64,000 bases of DNA from Micrasema longulum (GCA_022494885.1 JAGVSM010003988.1:1-64000); one strand, 5' to 3'. Counted from the stretch's first letter, positions 41,091-52,886 are shown. Translations and numbers: made by a program. Notes: generated by a model not told the origin, from the sequence alone.

Positions 41091-42688
41091 GTGTGTAATT
41101 AGCAAATACATGTGTATGTAGCAAATGTATTACTTAAAAATTGAATTATTTTTCTGTCAGGTCGTCGAAGAAACAAAAAGAAAATTTCGTTAGTGTTGCC
41201 AGGGTAGTAAATTTTGTAACCCTACTTTGCTCATCTAATGAGAGAACTAATGAAAATTTAATATCGGATTAAACAACTCTTTCGTGGACATTTGACCGAC
41301 ATTATCTTAAAAACATCCAATATTATTTTAAATAATATCAAAATATCCGTTTTATGTAAAATAAAGTTCGTTTTATATTTTATGTATAAAGTTCATTGAT
41401 TCAATTACTCTTATTAAATGACCCTTTACTTATCTACTCTGTTGTGTCAATCAATATTTCCGCGTGCACAAAAAAGTTTTAGAGAAATTAACAGATTGCT
41501 TTTTTTTTACCTTACATTTGTGTTTTATTTATATTTTTTCCCATCGTGCAACATTACGAGGCGACATCACGATGCGCGCGGCGAAAGCGAGGCATAGTGG
41601 GGAAATTATTGGACACAGTCCGTAAAATTATGCGTGCGAATAAACAATAAAGTTCAGCCTAAAATATGGTCAAGATACACCTATGCACCACTGGGTGCAG
41701 ATAGGGAAACGATAATGATAAAAAAAAAAAATTTTACGTTACAGTTTTGGGGTGTGCGTTGTTTTGTCCCGAACTTCTCCAATAGTTCGAAGCTTTTCTC
41801 CGGGCGATATATCCTTCTGTCTCATAACGAGAACATATTTGCGTACCCCCTTCCCTCCCCTTTCCGCTACCCCCACAGCCTTCCAATATACACCAGTCAA
41901 AAGAAACCAACGCACACCGACATAAAGAAAAAAAAAAGTAATATTTATTTACCCACACTTGCACACCCTGGGATTCTGATGGTGTGTGAGTGTATTGAAG
42001 AATTCGCGGGTTTGACAAGATATGCGCGGGTGTAGTGGTGTACCTAATACACACAGACGACCGAACTCACGTGCATGTGTAATAATATACATATTATATT
42101 TTTATACACACGAGTGTTGGTAAGTGTGTTGTGAAGATTGATTCTGGGCAAGCGAATATTGTTTTAGAAAACCAATTTTTAATTAAGACTTCGAACTTCG
42201 TAAGGAATATTACATTTAAGATAAGTTTTTATAGAAATGAATATTTTGGGTATAAATTTGAAAATATTTATTATTGACAGGATTCACGTAATTATGTTTT
42301 TTTACACAATTAATCAAAATTACTGGTACTTTTTTATATCGCAATTGTTCAATAAATTTTCATGTTTAAATGAATTATTTTAATTAACTTGAATATTATT
42401 TAGCTATTTTATATTAAAAATTAATTTTACATTATTTTTTTATACTGCATATTGAAGAATATTTTAGTGGAAAGATGGTTAAGTATTTATGATATGTCAC
42501 ATTAGGTAAATTTTTAAGGAGAGCAATTTGAGTTTAATTTAATTTTAGGGTAATTTAATTTTAGTTTAATTTAATTTTAGCTTAATTCTAACGTCAGGGA
42601 ATGTATTGAACATTTATTTCTTCAGGATTTATTTTTCACCTTAGCGTGTTTACACAAAACGCTGGATTTAAAAATAAAAAAATTTCCC
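41091..42688. other. Mostly unrecognised stretch with a SINE A fragment
   Basis: A SINE A 3' fragment lies at 41653-41722 (ATGGTCAAGATACACC, TGCACCACTGGGTGCAGATA). Positions 41845-42010 are C/A-rich with overlapping open frames on both strands that look composition-driven. The rest is AT-rich without a gene. Confidence 0.4.
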
Positions 42689-43190
42689 TGACATCATATA
42701 TTGCCATCTTAAACTGATGCCAAATTAAGGTATCATTGGCAATCTCACATTTAGCCATCACAAAGACGGCAAAACAAGATATGTGTGACATACCATATTT
42801 AGCCATCTTTCGAAAGACATGACATACCATCTTTAGAAACAGAGTAATGGTTGACAAAACAAGATATGATTGACATATCATATTTTGTCATTTAAAACAA
42901 AGACGGAAAAACAAGACCTATAAATTGTCAACCATTACTTCATGTCTAAAGACAGTACGTCACATCAGTTTTCAAGTTGTTAAGTGACATATCCCAATTT
43001 GCCATTTTAGGAAATAGAAAAATTAACGTATTATTAAGTGACATGGCTAAGATTCTATAACCCTATTAAACGAAGACATACCATATTTTTCCAGATTGTA
43101 GATCTTTTTAAGACGAATCCGGTGATATACATGTATAATATATAACTCAATATGGCTAAAAAAGTGACATATCATCAAAAGCCATCTTTT
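42689..43190. repeat. Degenerate array of a TGACATAYCATATTTAGCCA motif
   Basis: The motif TGACATAYCATATTTNGCCA, then TCTTT, occurs in recognisable form at 42689, 42786, 42820, 42871, 42985, 43074 and 43165. Shorter pieces lie at 42745 and 43039, and linkers such as AACAAGATATG (42775, 42860) recur. Spacing is irregular (34-114 bp). No coding frame explains it. It is either a badly decayed minisatellite or a cluster of sites. Confidence 0.65.
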
Positions 43191-43202
43191 AGCTAATTTA
43201 TT

Positions 43203-43340
43203 ATCACCATTCCCTTTCCGCACCTTTGGTGCATAGGGCGCTGTTTTGGTACTCCAATTGTAGCGTATCTTGATTATTTTTGCTACATAAAGGTAATATG
43301 TTCAGTAAAGCTTCAGGTGCAAGTCCAGGGCCCGTATTAT
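43203..43340 (-). repeat. SINE A, 3' half
   Basis: ATCACCATTCCCTTTCCGCA, CCTTTGGTGCATAGGGCGCT, GTAGCGTATCTTGATTATTT and CTTCAGGTGCAAGTCCAGGG; the plus-strand text is the complement of the SINE. It directly abuts the motif array. Confidence 0.8.
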
Positions 43341-44534
43341 AGTAAGAAGTTCACATCAATTGTCTGTAAAGTAAAATCGAATTTTCTGAACGAAATATGA
43401 ATTAACCTTGTCATTAACCTGTTATTAAAAATGCTTCAAAATATAAACACATGAATATTTTATTTATCATACAGAAAATACATTTATATTATAAGGAAAT
43501 ACTATTAGTAAAAATTAAAAATTTAAACACATATTTTTATGTTTGTTTTTTATGCAAATACCAGTGAAATTAAGAAAAAAAAAGTTGATTTTTTAAAGTT
43601 TAAATTTCATATTTTAGTTTATGTGGACAATATGCTACATCGGGCATTAAAAGGTCAAAAAAGTACAAAAATGTTAGTAAAACAAGAAATAACGATTCTT
43701 AAGAACATCTTTTTATGTAATAATGAAAGTTGCGGAAGCAATTGCAACTTCAAATCTTTTAAAAAAAACAAAGAAATCACCCTTTGAACTTAAGGTAAAT
43801 TACACCTTTGACAGAATACGTGCAACTGACTTTTTGTTCAAAATTGTATCGAAAATTTTCGGTTGGCTTTAAAGACGTTTTTTTTGCGTTTTCTAAAATG
43901 TGTTTTTTTTAGAGTTAATGATTTTGTGAACGAATATCATTGTATTAAAGGATTTTCTTTGTTTACAAAGTGAAAGTACTTTTGATTAATTTAACACCGA
44001 CTTGACCTTTGTTTATGAGTTTTTTTTTCTCGGAAAATTTTTTGGAGAATCTGGAATTTTGGATATATTTATGTTTTTTAGTACACATTTTAGACCAACT
44101 CTTCTTTTGACCAGTCTGTTTTTTGATTGGCTGGAAGATATTACTTTTAGCAATAAGTCCGCTAAATAACTTATTATTTGTAATTGAAGTTTTAAATAAT
44201 AAATAATAATGATAATATAAATTCTACTCTACAGTTGCGTCTCAAAATGGACACAAAGCTGATGGAACAAAAGGCATCATCCCTTAATGCACATGTGCAT
44301 CTTATCTACCAGGAATTAACTGAAAAGATGTGGCTAACACGTTTTCGGTTACCAGGTAGACCCCTCGGACATCGGTAATCGGTTTCGGCTTGTGAACAAT
44401 AATATAATTGAAAACAGTTTTTTACTTATTTAGTTGTTTGTTGTTTAATTTTTATCATAAACAATTGACTAACATTCTACTCTGCTCAATGCATATTTTT
44501 TCTTGAAAGTATTGTTAGGTTTTTAGAATGCCAT
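43341..44534. other. Unrecognised AT-rich stretch
   Basis: A plus-strand frame at 43539-43787 is lysine-rich and AT-driven. No other structure seen. Confidence 0.35.
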
Positions 44535-44885
44535 TCGTCAATGTGCTTTGTAGCTGCAAAACGTTCGTTGAAGTAAATGTCCTAAACTATAAAATTATTT
44601 CAAGCTTAAAAATCATAAATGGGGATAAGAATTCCAACCGTGTATACGTTCTCTAGTTGCAGGATGTGTTGTAATCTAGCTTTTATTTGAAAACTATTAT
44701 GTAAAAATAATCAGAAAAACTAAAATTCTAAGATTCATTTTTAAAATAGTGTAAATAGGGGCTAGGTTTCATACTGTTTATGCACTCTGTAGCTGCAAGC
44801 CATGCTGTAAGCTAGCGCCTATCCGTTATCTGTTATAGAATCTCAATCGTCCATGCGCTATGTAGCTGCAAGACGTGTGGGGATA
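44535..44885. repeat. Degenerate array of a TGTAGCTGCAAG motif
   Basis: Four related units: ATGTGCTTTGTAGCTGCAAA (44539), TACGTTCTCTAGTTGCAGGA (44645), ATGCACTCTGTAGCTGCAAG (44781) and ATGCGCTATGTAGCTGCAAG (44854). Units 2 and 3 continue with a shared TGTAATCTAGC/TGTAAGCTAGC. Spacing is about 106, 136 and 73 bp. Confidence 0.6.
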
Positions 44886-45402
44886 TTTATCGTACAGGGC
44901 TGTTGAGGTGATTTTCACGGAAATGGCGCATAATATAAATTATCCACAAAAATAACAATAATCAAAAAATAATTTATTTTTATTTCAAATTTTACGAAAA
45001 AAAACATTAATACACACAACACACAATTTTTTTATGGCAGTTATAATTTTTTTATGTCCTGACTAGTTTGAAAATTCCGTGTCAAGTCGGGACTCTTCTA
45101 TATTAAAAACAATACATTTATAAATTTTCGTATTTTTGATAAAAGGTGTAAATAAATAATAAAAAAAACAGTTATTTAATAATACTCGTGTATACATGGT
45201 GTAGCAAAGTGAAGATCGTGTATCTAAAATTTTAATTAATTTCTTGAATAATATTGAAATTCAATTTAGTAGTAAAAACAAAAAAAAAAATATTGAATAA
45301 AATAATAATAATAATAATAACAATACATTTGTGGTACAATATATAATTTAATAAACAGATTAGCCAAAGTCAAAATACATAGTTATAATTTTTTAAGTAT
45401 CG

Positions 45403-45800
45403 ATTGTTAACGAAAAGCGGACTGTAGCAAAAAAACCTATTTAATTTTGTTTTGTAAAAGGTTGGAAATATTTGAAGAAAGGTAAGGAACACGGAAATAC
45501 ACCTACCTGTGATACGATGAGGAAGTTCTTCAATTTTAGGGACTGGATGATGAAAGTCACTATAAATTATGTAACTATTTATGATAACTTTTACAACGAC
45601 GCGCGACGAGTCCAAGAATTTTTATGAAAATTTTAGTATTGACAAAAATATTGTTTGATTGAAAAAAATCCAAACTGTCTAATTTTCTATCTCTTCTATC
45701 TTGATGAAAGGTAGGTACTGTAAGGATGGGTTAAGGAAAGGGTGGGGAAGAAAGACAATCGGCCAGGAATAATATCAATGACTGCAGTTATTTACTAAAC
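45403..45800 (+). repeat. About 390-bp duplicated segment, copy 2
   Basis: Counterpart of 38772-39165 (GTTAACGAAAAGCGGACTGT at the start, AATCGGCCAGGAATAATATC near the end). Both copies have decayed independently. Confidence 0.7.
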
Positions 45801-46361
45801 AACTATTAAGTTTATTCGAAGATGATTACATACGAGTATAAACGTATACAGGTAATTAATAATGATAAGCGATAAACGCCGAAACAAAAAATAGAAAATT
45901 GAAATCGAATTCTGTCTTAAAAAAGTACTACCATACCTAGGTCAGTATTTTAGGAACTAGGCGGAAAAGACATAATAGTTCCTTGCACAGAATTTGACAA
46001 AAAACGAGAGTTTTTTAGTGTCGCTCGCGCGATCTACTGCTTTTCATGCATAAAAACTAGAGTAAAAAAACATTTTTTACTACTTTATCGTAACCATGAA
46101 TAAATAGGAACATAGCGGTGCTTCAATATGATCAAATATTAGGTAATTGCGCTTAGAAGTAAAACAACCAAGAAATAAGAATGATACCAGAGTTATAATA
46201 CATAATGTTACGGAGTTAAGTATTTAAGATGACGATTTTCGTATTTTTTGTATGAATGTTACACAGCTAGTAATAAACATTTAACATGCTGACATACATA
46301 AATATAACACCAGACAACAAAAACACTATCATATTGAAAAGCAAAGACAAACACAGGACAG
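45801..46361. other. Unrecognised stretch
   Basis: No gene or repeat recognised. Confidence 0.35.
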
Positions 46362-46565
46362 TCAAAAATACTACATAATGGACTTAAACACTACAACGAC
46401 CTACCTTACTACTTGAAAACTTTTAATGGAGACAAATTTAAAATCAATCTGAAAAGCACATGATGACTGAACTAACTAGACTAGACGAGACATAAAATGA
46501 CTAGACAATATTAAATTTCTAATGTAACCCTAACGGGTTTTTTAAAATTGTAAATAAATAAAAAA
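46362..46565 (+). pseudogene. LINE C-terminal remnant with AAATAAAT tail
   Basis: The frame 46362-46463 gives SKILHNGLKHYNDLPYYLKT, then FNGDKFKINLKST-stop. GLK.YN.LP..LK.......FK..LK is the usual LINE tail. A short 3' UTR ends ATTGTAAATAAATAAAAA at about 46565. Confidence 0.7.
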
Positions 46566-46575
46566 AAAATAAAAA

Positions 46576-46645
46576 AAACTCTCATCCGCACCCGGTGGTT
46601 AAATCAAATGCAGCGCATCGCGATCATGTGTTACAGGCGGGCATA
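46576..46645 (-). repeat. SINE A fragment
   Basis: CTCATCCGCACCCGGTGG and AATGCAGCGCATCGCGATCA correspond to the complement of the SINE A 3' part, strongly mutated. Confidence 0.5.
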
Positions 46646-46744
46646 TTGCCGCGAGGCAATTTCTTTAACTAAAAATCTACACTATAGTGTATAGAGAGTA
46701 GAGGGGTGGAAAGGAAAGGAGAAAGAAACCACTCTAACATTTAG

Positions 46745-47045
46745 ATAGTGACATTTCAATGAAGATTTTTAATTTTTAAGATTATTCCACAATCGAGCAG
46801 CGTCTACTGTGAAAGAGAAGGCAAAACAATTAGAGCAGTGAATTGGTATTAAAGGGTTCTCTCGTTACTAGAACGAAGAGATAGTCCATGTTGTGATAAA
46901 GGTTGGAAGAGCTCTCTCAGGTAAACAGGCGAAGAGGGATTATTCAAAATATTGTGAAGAAGTGATAGAATGTGAATGTTTCTTCTATGTCTGATACTAA
47001 GCTGAATGTAGTTGCGTGCGGTATTTAGCTGCCAGTCGAGGAACA
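46745..47045 (-). pseudogene. LINE C-terminal remnant
   Basis: The minus-strand frame reads NYIQLSIRHRRNIHILSLLH, then NILNNPSSPVYLREL and LSLRSSNERTL before a stop. L..RR..HI..L.+.IL..P..P.YL...F....... .R.S is conserved in CR1/Jockey-type LINEs just before the C-terminal SLP segment. About 60 codons. Confidence 0.6.
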
Positions 47046-47443
47046 GTGAAATACTTTAGTGAAAGTACTTCCTCCACGTACCCGAAAACGGTTTTAATTT
47101 TTTTTTTGACAATAAACGAATTAATGTTTTAGCATTTAAACTTGTTCAATTTCATATATTACGATTTTAATTTAATTTAAATATACTACTTTCACTGCTC
47201 CTTTCATGTAGAGTTTGTCAAATTATATGGAGGGCCTTTGTCCGATATTGTTATTCTTCCTCATGACCATATTGCAAACACGAATGATAGCAAAAGCAGT
47301 ATTTTTATCAATTAAATAACATCATATTACATTTTTATTTTCATTATTTTCTAATTTCTAAACTCCGACGTCCTTCATGTAAGTCACTAAAATATCAATT
47401 TCATAATCATACATCTAGTACCGCTTATTTAAAGGTTATTAAC

Positions 47444-47708
47444 TCATCATTCATCATCATTCCCTTTCCGCACCTTATAGTGCATAGGGTACTGCATTGG
47501 TAAACCAATCGCAGCGTATCTTGATCTTTTTTGTTACATGAAGGCAAGATGATCAGTCTTACGCTTCAGGTGCCAGTCCAGGGACTATGAAATCTTCTAG
47601 TGTAAAAACGCCTTTTTAAATAAATATTTCATGTCAACCATGTCGGGAATCGAATCCGAGATCTCTTGCATGGTAGGCAAATGCGCTGACCACTACACCA
47701 CGAGGTTA
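47444..47708 (-). repeat. SINE A, most complete copy (about 265 bp)
   Basis: On the minus strand: CCTCGTGGTGTAGTGGTCAG (box A), then CGGATTCGATTCCCGACATG (box B) with tRNA-like spacing, then ATATTTATTTAAAAAGGCG, TCCCTGGACTGGCACC, TGAAGCGTAAGACTGATCAT, GATCAAGATACGCTGCGATT, a GGTGCGGAAAGGGAATG block and a GATGATGAATGATG tail. tRNA-derived head, unrelated body, short simple-repeat tail. Other copies or fragments: 17000, 26205, 30867, 37552, 39305, 41653, 43203, 46576, 49058, 49207, 56645, 57555. Confidence 0.9.
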
Positions 47709-48763
47709 TTAACCACACCAATTTAATCAAGTCACAGTGAAAGGATTGTTAGTAGGTACTTCGATTGACAATTTCAGCACCAAGGGTTAGAAAGGCAACA
47801 CTACTTTATTTTTATAGAAAAGGACGGCATAAAATATTTGTTCAATTTCTTCGATTTTTTTATATATTTTTTTTATTTATAATTTATTTGTAAACCCTTA
47901 CGGATAACATTCATTTAACAAACTATTATTTCTTTTTTAAAATCATATTCTATTGTTAATGAGAACATCTTTTGTAAAGGTTGTCAGAGTCTTTTGTTTA
48001 GTTTTATCTGGTAGTTTAATATCAGTCCTTGGTTTAATATCAGTCCTTGGTTTATTAGTCTCAACTGTCCTTGTCTCGTTTTAGAATGTTGTTCATGATA
48101 TTCTCGTATTGTGTCCATATTTACTACAATTTTCTTCATGATTTAGTTCTTCGTCTAAAATTACACCATTGACTAATTTATGAATAAACTCTAAGGATTC
48201 TAGTTGAAACTGTTCACTTATTTTATTTTTATTTTATTTTATTAACATAAACGGCAAATCTGCCTTCTACAAACATTTATAATACTACATATTCGGCTTA
48301 ATTAAAAAAAAAAAAAAAATAAAAACATAAATTTCCTTATACCCAATAGTTATAAAAAAAAACGAACCTAAAAATTATACAAGATTTATATTTGAAAAAT
48401 TAAACAGCATATTCAGTAGAAAGTTTAAATAATAAAACATTCTACAGTAATACAACAAGAAAATCATAAGTACTGTTTCATACAGCTGGGCAAAGTGAAC
48501 AAAAAACTGTGAATATTATGAAATGCAAGAATAAATAAATATAATTACCATTCACCATCTTTGAAAAAGTTCAAAACGTTTGTTCTATAGGAACAATACC
48601 CTACACTTAATATATCAGATACGTGGGAATAACTATTGCCGAGTTCATGAAGTCTATTTAACACGGCATTACAAGTATACACTGTCCGTGATATTTAATT
48701 GTTTAGTTTGTTTAGTGTTCTTTCGTTGCTGTTAGATAAGGGATGTCATACTAACTTAAATAT
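47709..48763. other. Stretch with an inverted LINE tail
   Basis: Positions 48218-48290 read on the minus strand as TGTTTGTAGAAGGCAGATTT, GCCGTTTATG, then ATAAAATAAAATAAAAAT: a LINE 3' UTR with simple tail. CAGTCCTTGGTTTAATAT is repeated in tandem at 48022-48056. No gene seen. Confidence 0.45.
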
Positions 48764-49053
48764 TTTATTTTATTTCTTATCTTGATTCTCATTGGGCTCA
48801 TTTGACACTATACAAAATCTACCAAACATTCTGCACATTCGAAGAGGACAGTTCGGCAAATATCAGTGATCATATAATGGGGCACCCCAGAGAGTCTCCC
48901 ATCTTTCAACCCATGAGTTAACAAACTGAGTAAATAATCAGAAATTCCTACTGTTTTAAACTGAGTCAGAATGCAGACTGGTCTGGTAAAATCCATCAGA
49001 CCGCTCAACATTAATTCCCTTTCCTCATTTAGGAAGGGACAATGCCATAACAC
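48764..49053 (-). pseudogene. LINE C-terminal zinc-knuckle tail
   Basis: The minus-strand frame gives WHCPFLNEERELMLSGLMDF and later LSLLTHGLKDGRLSGVP, ending DICRTVLFECAECLVDFV-stop. The H-x-C...ER..L pattern resembles the C-terminal H-C knuckle region of I/R1-type LINEs. After the stop come CCCAATGAGAATCAAGATAA and AAATAAAATAAAAT. A host retrocopy cannot be excluded. Confidence 0.5.
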
Positions 49054-49057
49054 GGTT

Positions 49058-49205
49058 GTGCCATGCCATGTTCGGTTGATGAAAGACTTCAGTGGAAACC
49101 CACTTTTGAAAACAAATATTTCATATTCTCCTTACCGGGAATCAAACCCGGGACTTCAAGAATGGTAGGCAAACGCGCCAAACACCACGCTACAAGGCGG
49201 ACATA
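49058..49205 (-). repeat. SINE A head
   Basis: On the minus strand: GTCCGCCTTGTAGCGTGGTG (box A), then GTCCCGGGTTTGATTCCCGG (box B), GAATATGAAATATTTGTTTT. It runs out before the 3' half, which is instead present on the opposite strand at 49207-49345. Confidence 0.75.
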
Positions 49206-49206
49206 T

Positions 49207-49345
49207 TTTAAGGCATCTGAAGCGTACGACTAATCAACTCACCTTCATGAAATAATTAAAATATGCAACAATTGGTTTAAAACTTCTGTACCCTATGCAC
49301 CACATAGTGTAAGTGTGGGTAAGGAAATAACGATGATGATGATTT
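49207..49345 (+). repeat. SINE A 3' half with GATGAT tail
   Basis: GGCATCTGAAGCGTACGACT, AATCAACTCACCTTCATG, CTGTACCCTATGCACC and AACGATGATGATGATT. With 49058-49205 this forms a head-and-tail inversion meeting at about 49206. Confidence 0.75.
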
Positions 49346-51118
49346 CAATTCTGTGATACATTTTGATTTAGGTCAGTATTGATTAATTGCCAAATTGTAA
49401 AAAAGACCTAGTTTGTTTAATTATGATACATTTTTTTCACCATAAAAAAAACTGAGGTAAATCTAAGATAAAACATTGAAATCGGATATGGTTCATTTAA
49501 CACAACCAAGGTTAATTATTTTAGACTAAGGTTGATTAAAACATCACTTAAGAGTCAGATATCAGTAAAACTAGAGTAATTATTACATTTTTCTTTGTAA
49601 CGGCAATAAAAGAAGTTGTGACAATAATATCATGAAACATTACATTTAATGCATGCAGTTGCATAGGTGCATTTCAAATATCCTATGCATGCAGATGCAT
49701 ATAATATTTGAAATGCTGTAACGAGTCCTCTCAAAAGAAAAAAAGAAGAATTTAAAAAGTAATCTGACCCAACTAATTAACTTCAAAATCAGCATTTTTG
49801 AGTTTGCTGCTAAAAACACATATTTGTATCTTTCTACATGAATGCTACAATTAGACAAGTCAAGCATTCAAATCATCATAATATGATTTTAATGAATCAC
49901 AACTTGCATATTTGGAGGAAAATACAAGTATGTGTTTTGATGCTGGGTCTATGACATCGCTTTGTGGGATGGCGATGGTTTTTATTAAAAACAAACATGC
50001 ATATAAATAGGAGTGTCATCGCAAAGGGTCTGGATTTTTGTATAATAACGTTTATTAGCTAAGATATATCTAGGTGTTAAAATTTTATTTGTATAACTAT
50101 CTAAAAATAAATACATTACATAACAAAAGAATCTGTCCTAAAAACGCAGCCTCGCTAACATGAAATATGTCAATATCAGACATAAGACTATAGTCCTACC
50201 TACCAGCAACATCTGGGACAGGTTGGATCTGTATAGGAAAGCAAAAAAAGTCTTTGGTGACACTGTCTGAGATGTGATCCGGAACCTTGTTTGCCAAAAT
50301 AACCGAGTATTTGAAATATCTTCCGACAGCCTGAGAAAATGAGTAGCGGTGTACCCTTCTCTCCTAATAAATGTGTTTCATAAAGGTAACAAAAAGAGTG
50401 TTATCTTAAGTAAAAAATACAATCTTTTAAAACTTAGTATATAACTATAGGTTAATTTGATAATACAGACACACTATATATTTGATATGTAGCTGGATTA
50501 TGTAAAAATATGATTTAGGTCATACTGATAATTACTTTGTCTAAGCGCATTAAACACATTTTACTGTGTGTGAAGTGGTCAATATTGAAAATGAAATCCA
50601 TTATGTATTACTAATGAGTTAATATGATAGTAAGTTATCTTTGCATTGACATTTTTATCAGTAACTGCAGACATTTTTTATCATGTAATGTGAATTAAAA
50701 ACAGTAAATTAGCTTATTTGATGGTTACACACAACGTCTTCATAAATACACGGGCCCCAGTTTTCAGGCTTGTAATAAAGAATATTTTATAATTATTTTA
50801 CATAAACGGCATTGATTGCTTTTTAGATACTTACTTATTAAGAAAAGGATTTACAAGAAGATAATGAAAAATAAAACATAATTGAAATAAAGTAACATCA
50901 TTAAAATACTTAATATAAACAACATATTCAGTGTGAGTTACAAAATGTTATCAGGATCAAATTGTGTGAAAGCAAATATATCTGACGTCTCCTCACAATC
51001 ATTTTTATTTCTAAAAGTCTAAAAATAGGCTAGTACGCATTACATGTCAGTTCCAGAATATTCCAAATAAAAAAATTCATGACAGGTATGTGAATTAGGA
51101 AAAAGTGTTAAGACTTAC
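49346..51118. other. Intergenic or intronic stretch with a weak LINE relic
   Basis: Around 50360-50230 the minus strand can be read as ANKVPDHISDSVTKDFF, which resembles a LINE tail, but flanking frames are broken. GCATGCAG/TGCATAGG repeats lie at 49650-49700 (TGCATGCAGTTGCATAGGTG; CTATGCATGCAGATGCAT). If the exon at 51119-51232 is real, this stretch is its first intron. Confidence 0.4.
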
Positions 51119-51232
51119 ATCGTGTTTGTCCAATTGTCGCAGTTTGCAATCATTCTGGTGTTTTTCATAAAGGGCTCTGGCCAAGGCTCCACGAGGTCTG
51201 AATACGCCCCCACTCAAACTTCTTACACTCAT
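51119..51232 (-). CDS. Candidate host coding exon with consensus splice donor
   Basis: Minus-strand ATG at 51232 opens 38 codons: MSVRSLSGGVFRPRGALARA, then LYEKHQNDCKLRQLDKHD. After the last codon (GAT) the sequence is GTAAGT (51118-51113), a perfect donor, in phase 0. Codon use and amino-acid mix are unlike neighbouring frames, and no repeat copy occurs in the window. The frame stays open upstream to another ATG at 51439, so the true start could be earlier; an acceptor-like AACAG lies at 51240. I do not recognise the protein. Downstream exons, expected at lower coordinates, were not found, so they may be small, far away or outside the window. Confidence 0.5.
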
Positions 51233-52886
51233 TCTGTTACCTGTTTTACAATAGCTGTTGTAGCCACTTGTACACTTCCACTTCCTCGCACAATCTACGA
51301 AATAGTGTATTCTGTCCAGATTTATATAATTGTCCTCGAAATAAGATACAGGAAATGTTTGGGAGTAGAAAACTGAATACGGAAGACCGATAGAACAAGA
51401 ATTTAAAAGTGAATCGGGATTCGCCAGGTAAGATAACATGGGTTTTAAGTGAAAAACACTACATATTATTGCTGAATTATAGAAAAAAATAGGGTTTTAA
51501 TAATAATTGAGTAGTTAGTATTGAAAACACGTTGCAATAATTGTTCAACACACGTATTTTTGTAATTCTTCCGCACTTGCGTTAGACATAACCTTAAACT
51601 GTCAAAACAAAACGAGACTTAAAATACACGTATAAACCCTTAGAATTTAGGATTCCCTCAATACTAAGAGCAAAAATACTTCCCAGGAAAGTTTTAAATC
51701 ACTGTTATAAATATTATTTAAAATTATAATACATAAAAGTACAATTTACCCAGTCAAAACAAAACGCAACAACAATGACACTGACATTCGAGAGACGTCA
51801 AGAAGCTTCGTGATGTTTATCAACAGGGCGGCGCTAGTGTAGAACTGTACAGAAATCAACGTTACCGACCGATTGCGGAACATTTGAACTTCATTCGCTT
51901 CAGAATGGTTCACTTTTTTCATTCCAAATTTATTGGTGGGTTTTTTCTAGCCCAGTAGTTGTCATGTTTTATGCTTTTTTAAATACTGTTGTCATAAAAA
52001 TGAGATAAAGCTGGTTTATTTAATAATGTAAATACGTAGTAAACATTATTAAGGAAATGTTTCTAATTTTTTTTATAGGAATAGTGAACAAATCACGTTT
52101 TACTATTGTATGAAATTGTTTATTGTTTATTGTTTCTAATGATATCAAAATATAAATTGCTAGTAAAATGATCATTGATAATCGTATGTCTTTTTTTTCA
52201 GTATAATGGAATTTTATAAGATAAAATCATCGATTGATAAATAGAAATGTAATTAAGTAGGTAGTTGATATTTCTGTTTTTTTTTTATTTATTAAAAAAA
52301 AAAATATTAAGTACATTATTATTTGTTTTAGATTCGTTCTACCTTTACAGAAAGTCAAATGTTGACCACACTCAAACAAAAAATTAGATCACGGAAGTTG
52401 ATTATAAAATGAGTATCTCACATAAAAAATATTTAAAAAAAAAATTTCATTACATTTCCCAAATAAAAAACCAAAAAAATAATAATAAAAATACGTTATG
52501 TAGTTAAAATTACACCTGAAATACAAAAGTATACAATGTTAAATCACATAATATACATAAGAGGTAAAACCGAGTATTATTATGCTGAATCAACTGCTCC
52601 ACAACTGTATAGCTTATGTTAGGTTTTTGTGGTTTTCATTGTGTGTTTTGTAATATAAATAATAAAGATGTACATAAATACCTTGATTTTAAAACTGTCT
52701 GAATATTTGTTAATTATGTTTGTTTTTTAAGTTAGTCTTCTTTGTTTATTCTCAAATGTAATTTAAAACAAACTAAATTGTTAAGTCTCCTCGGCCCGGA
52801 AAACCCCAGTGAGGTCACATTATTTTTATTATTAATTATACTTTGTAAGCGAAAAATATGAATAAATAAATAAAATAAAAAATAAA
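51233..52886. other. Possible 5' region of the candidate gene, then AT-rich DNA
   Basis: 51770-51910 is GC-richer (GGGCGGCGCTAGTGTAGAAC) and free of known repeats, a reasonable place for a minus-strand promoter, but no core elements stand out. 51950-52886 is AT-rich and ends in AATAAATAAATAAAAT-type runs at 52860-52887. Confidence 0.35.

Noticed and set aside
41634..42054. Overlapping open frames on both strands (133 and 106 codons)
   Set aside because: C/A-rich low-complexity composition keeps both strands open; part overlaps a SINE A fragment; no motif.
42530..42600. Repeated TTTAATTTTAG units as a possible regulatory array
   Set aside because: Simple A/T-rich repetition (about three units); low complexity is sufficient explanation.
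42636..42881. Minus-strand frame of 81 codons
   Set aside because: Produced by the repeated CATACCATATTTAGCC motif array, which explains its repetitive residues.
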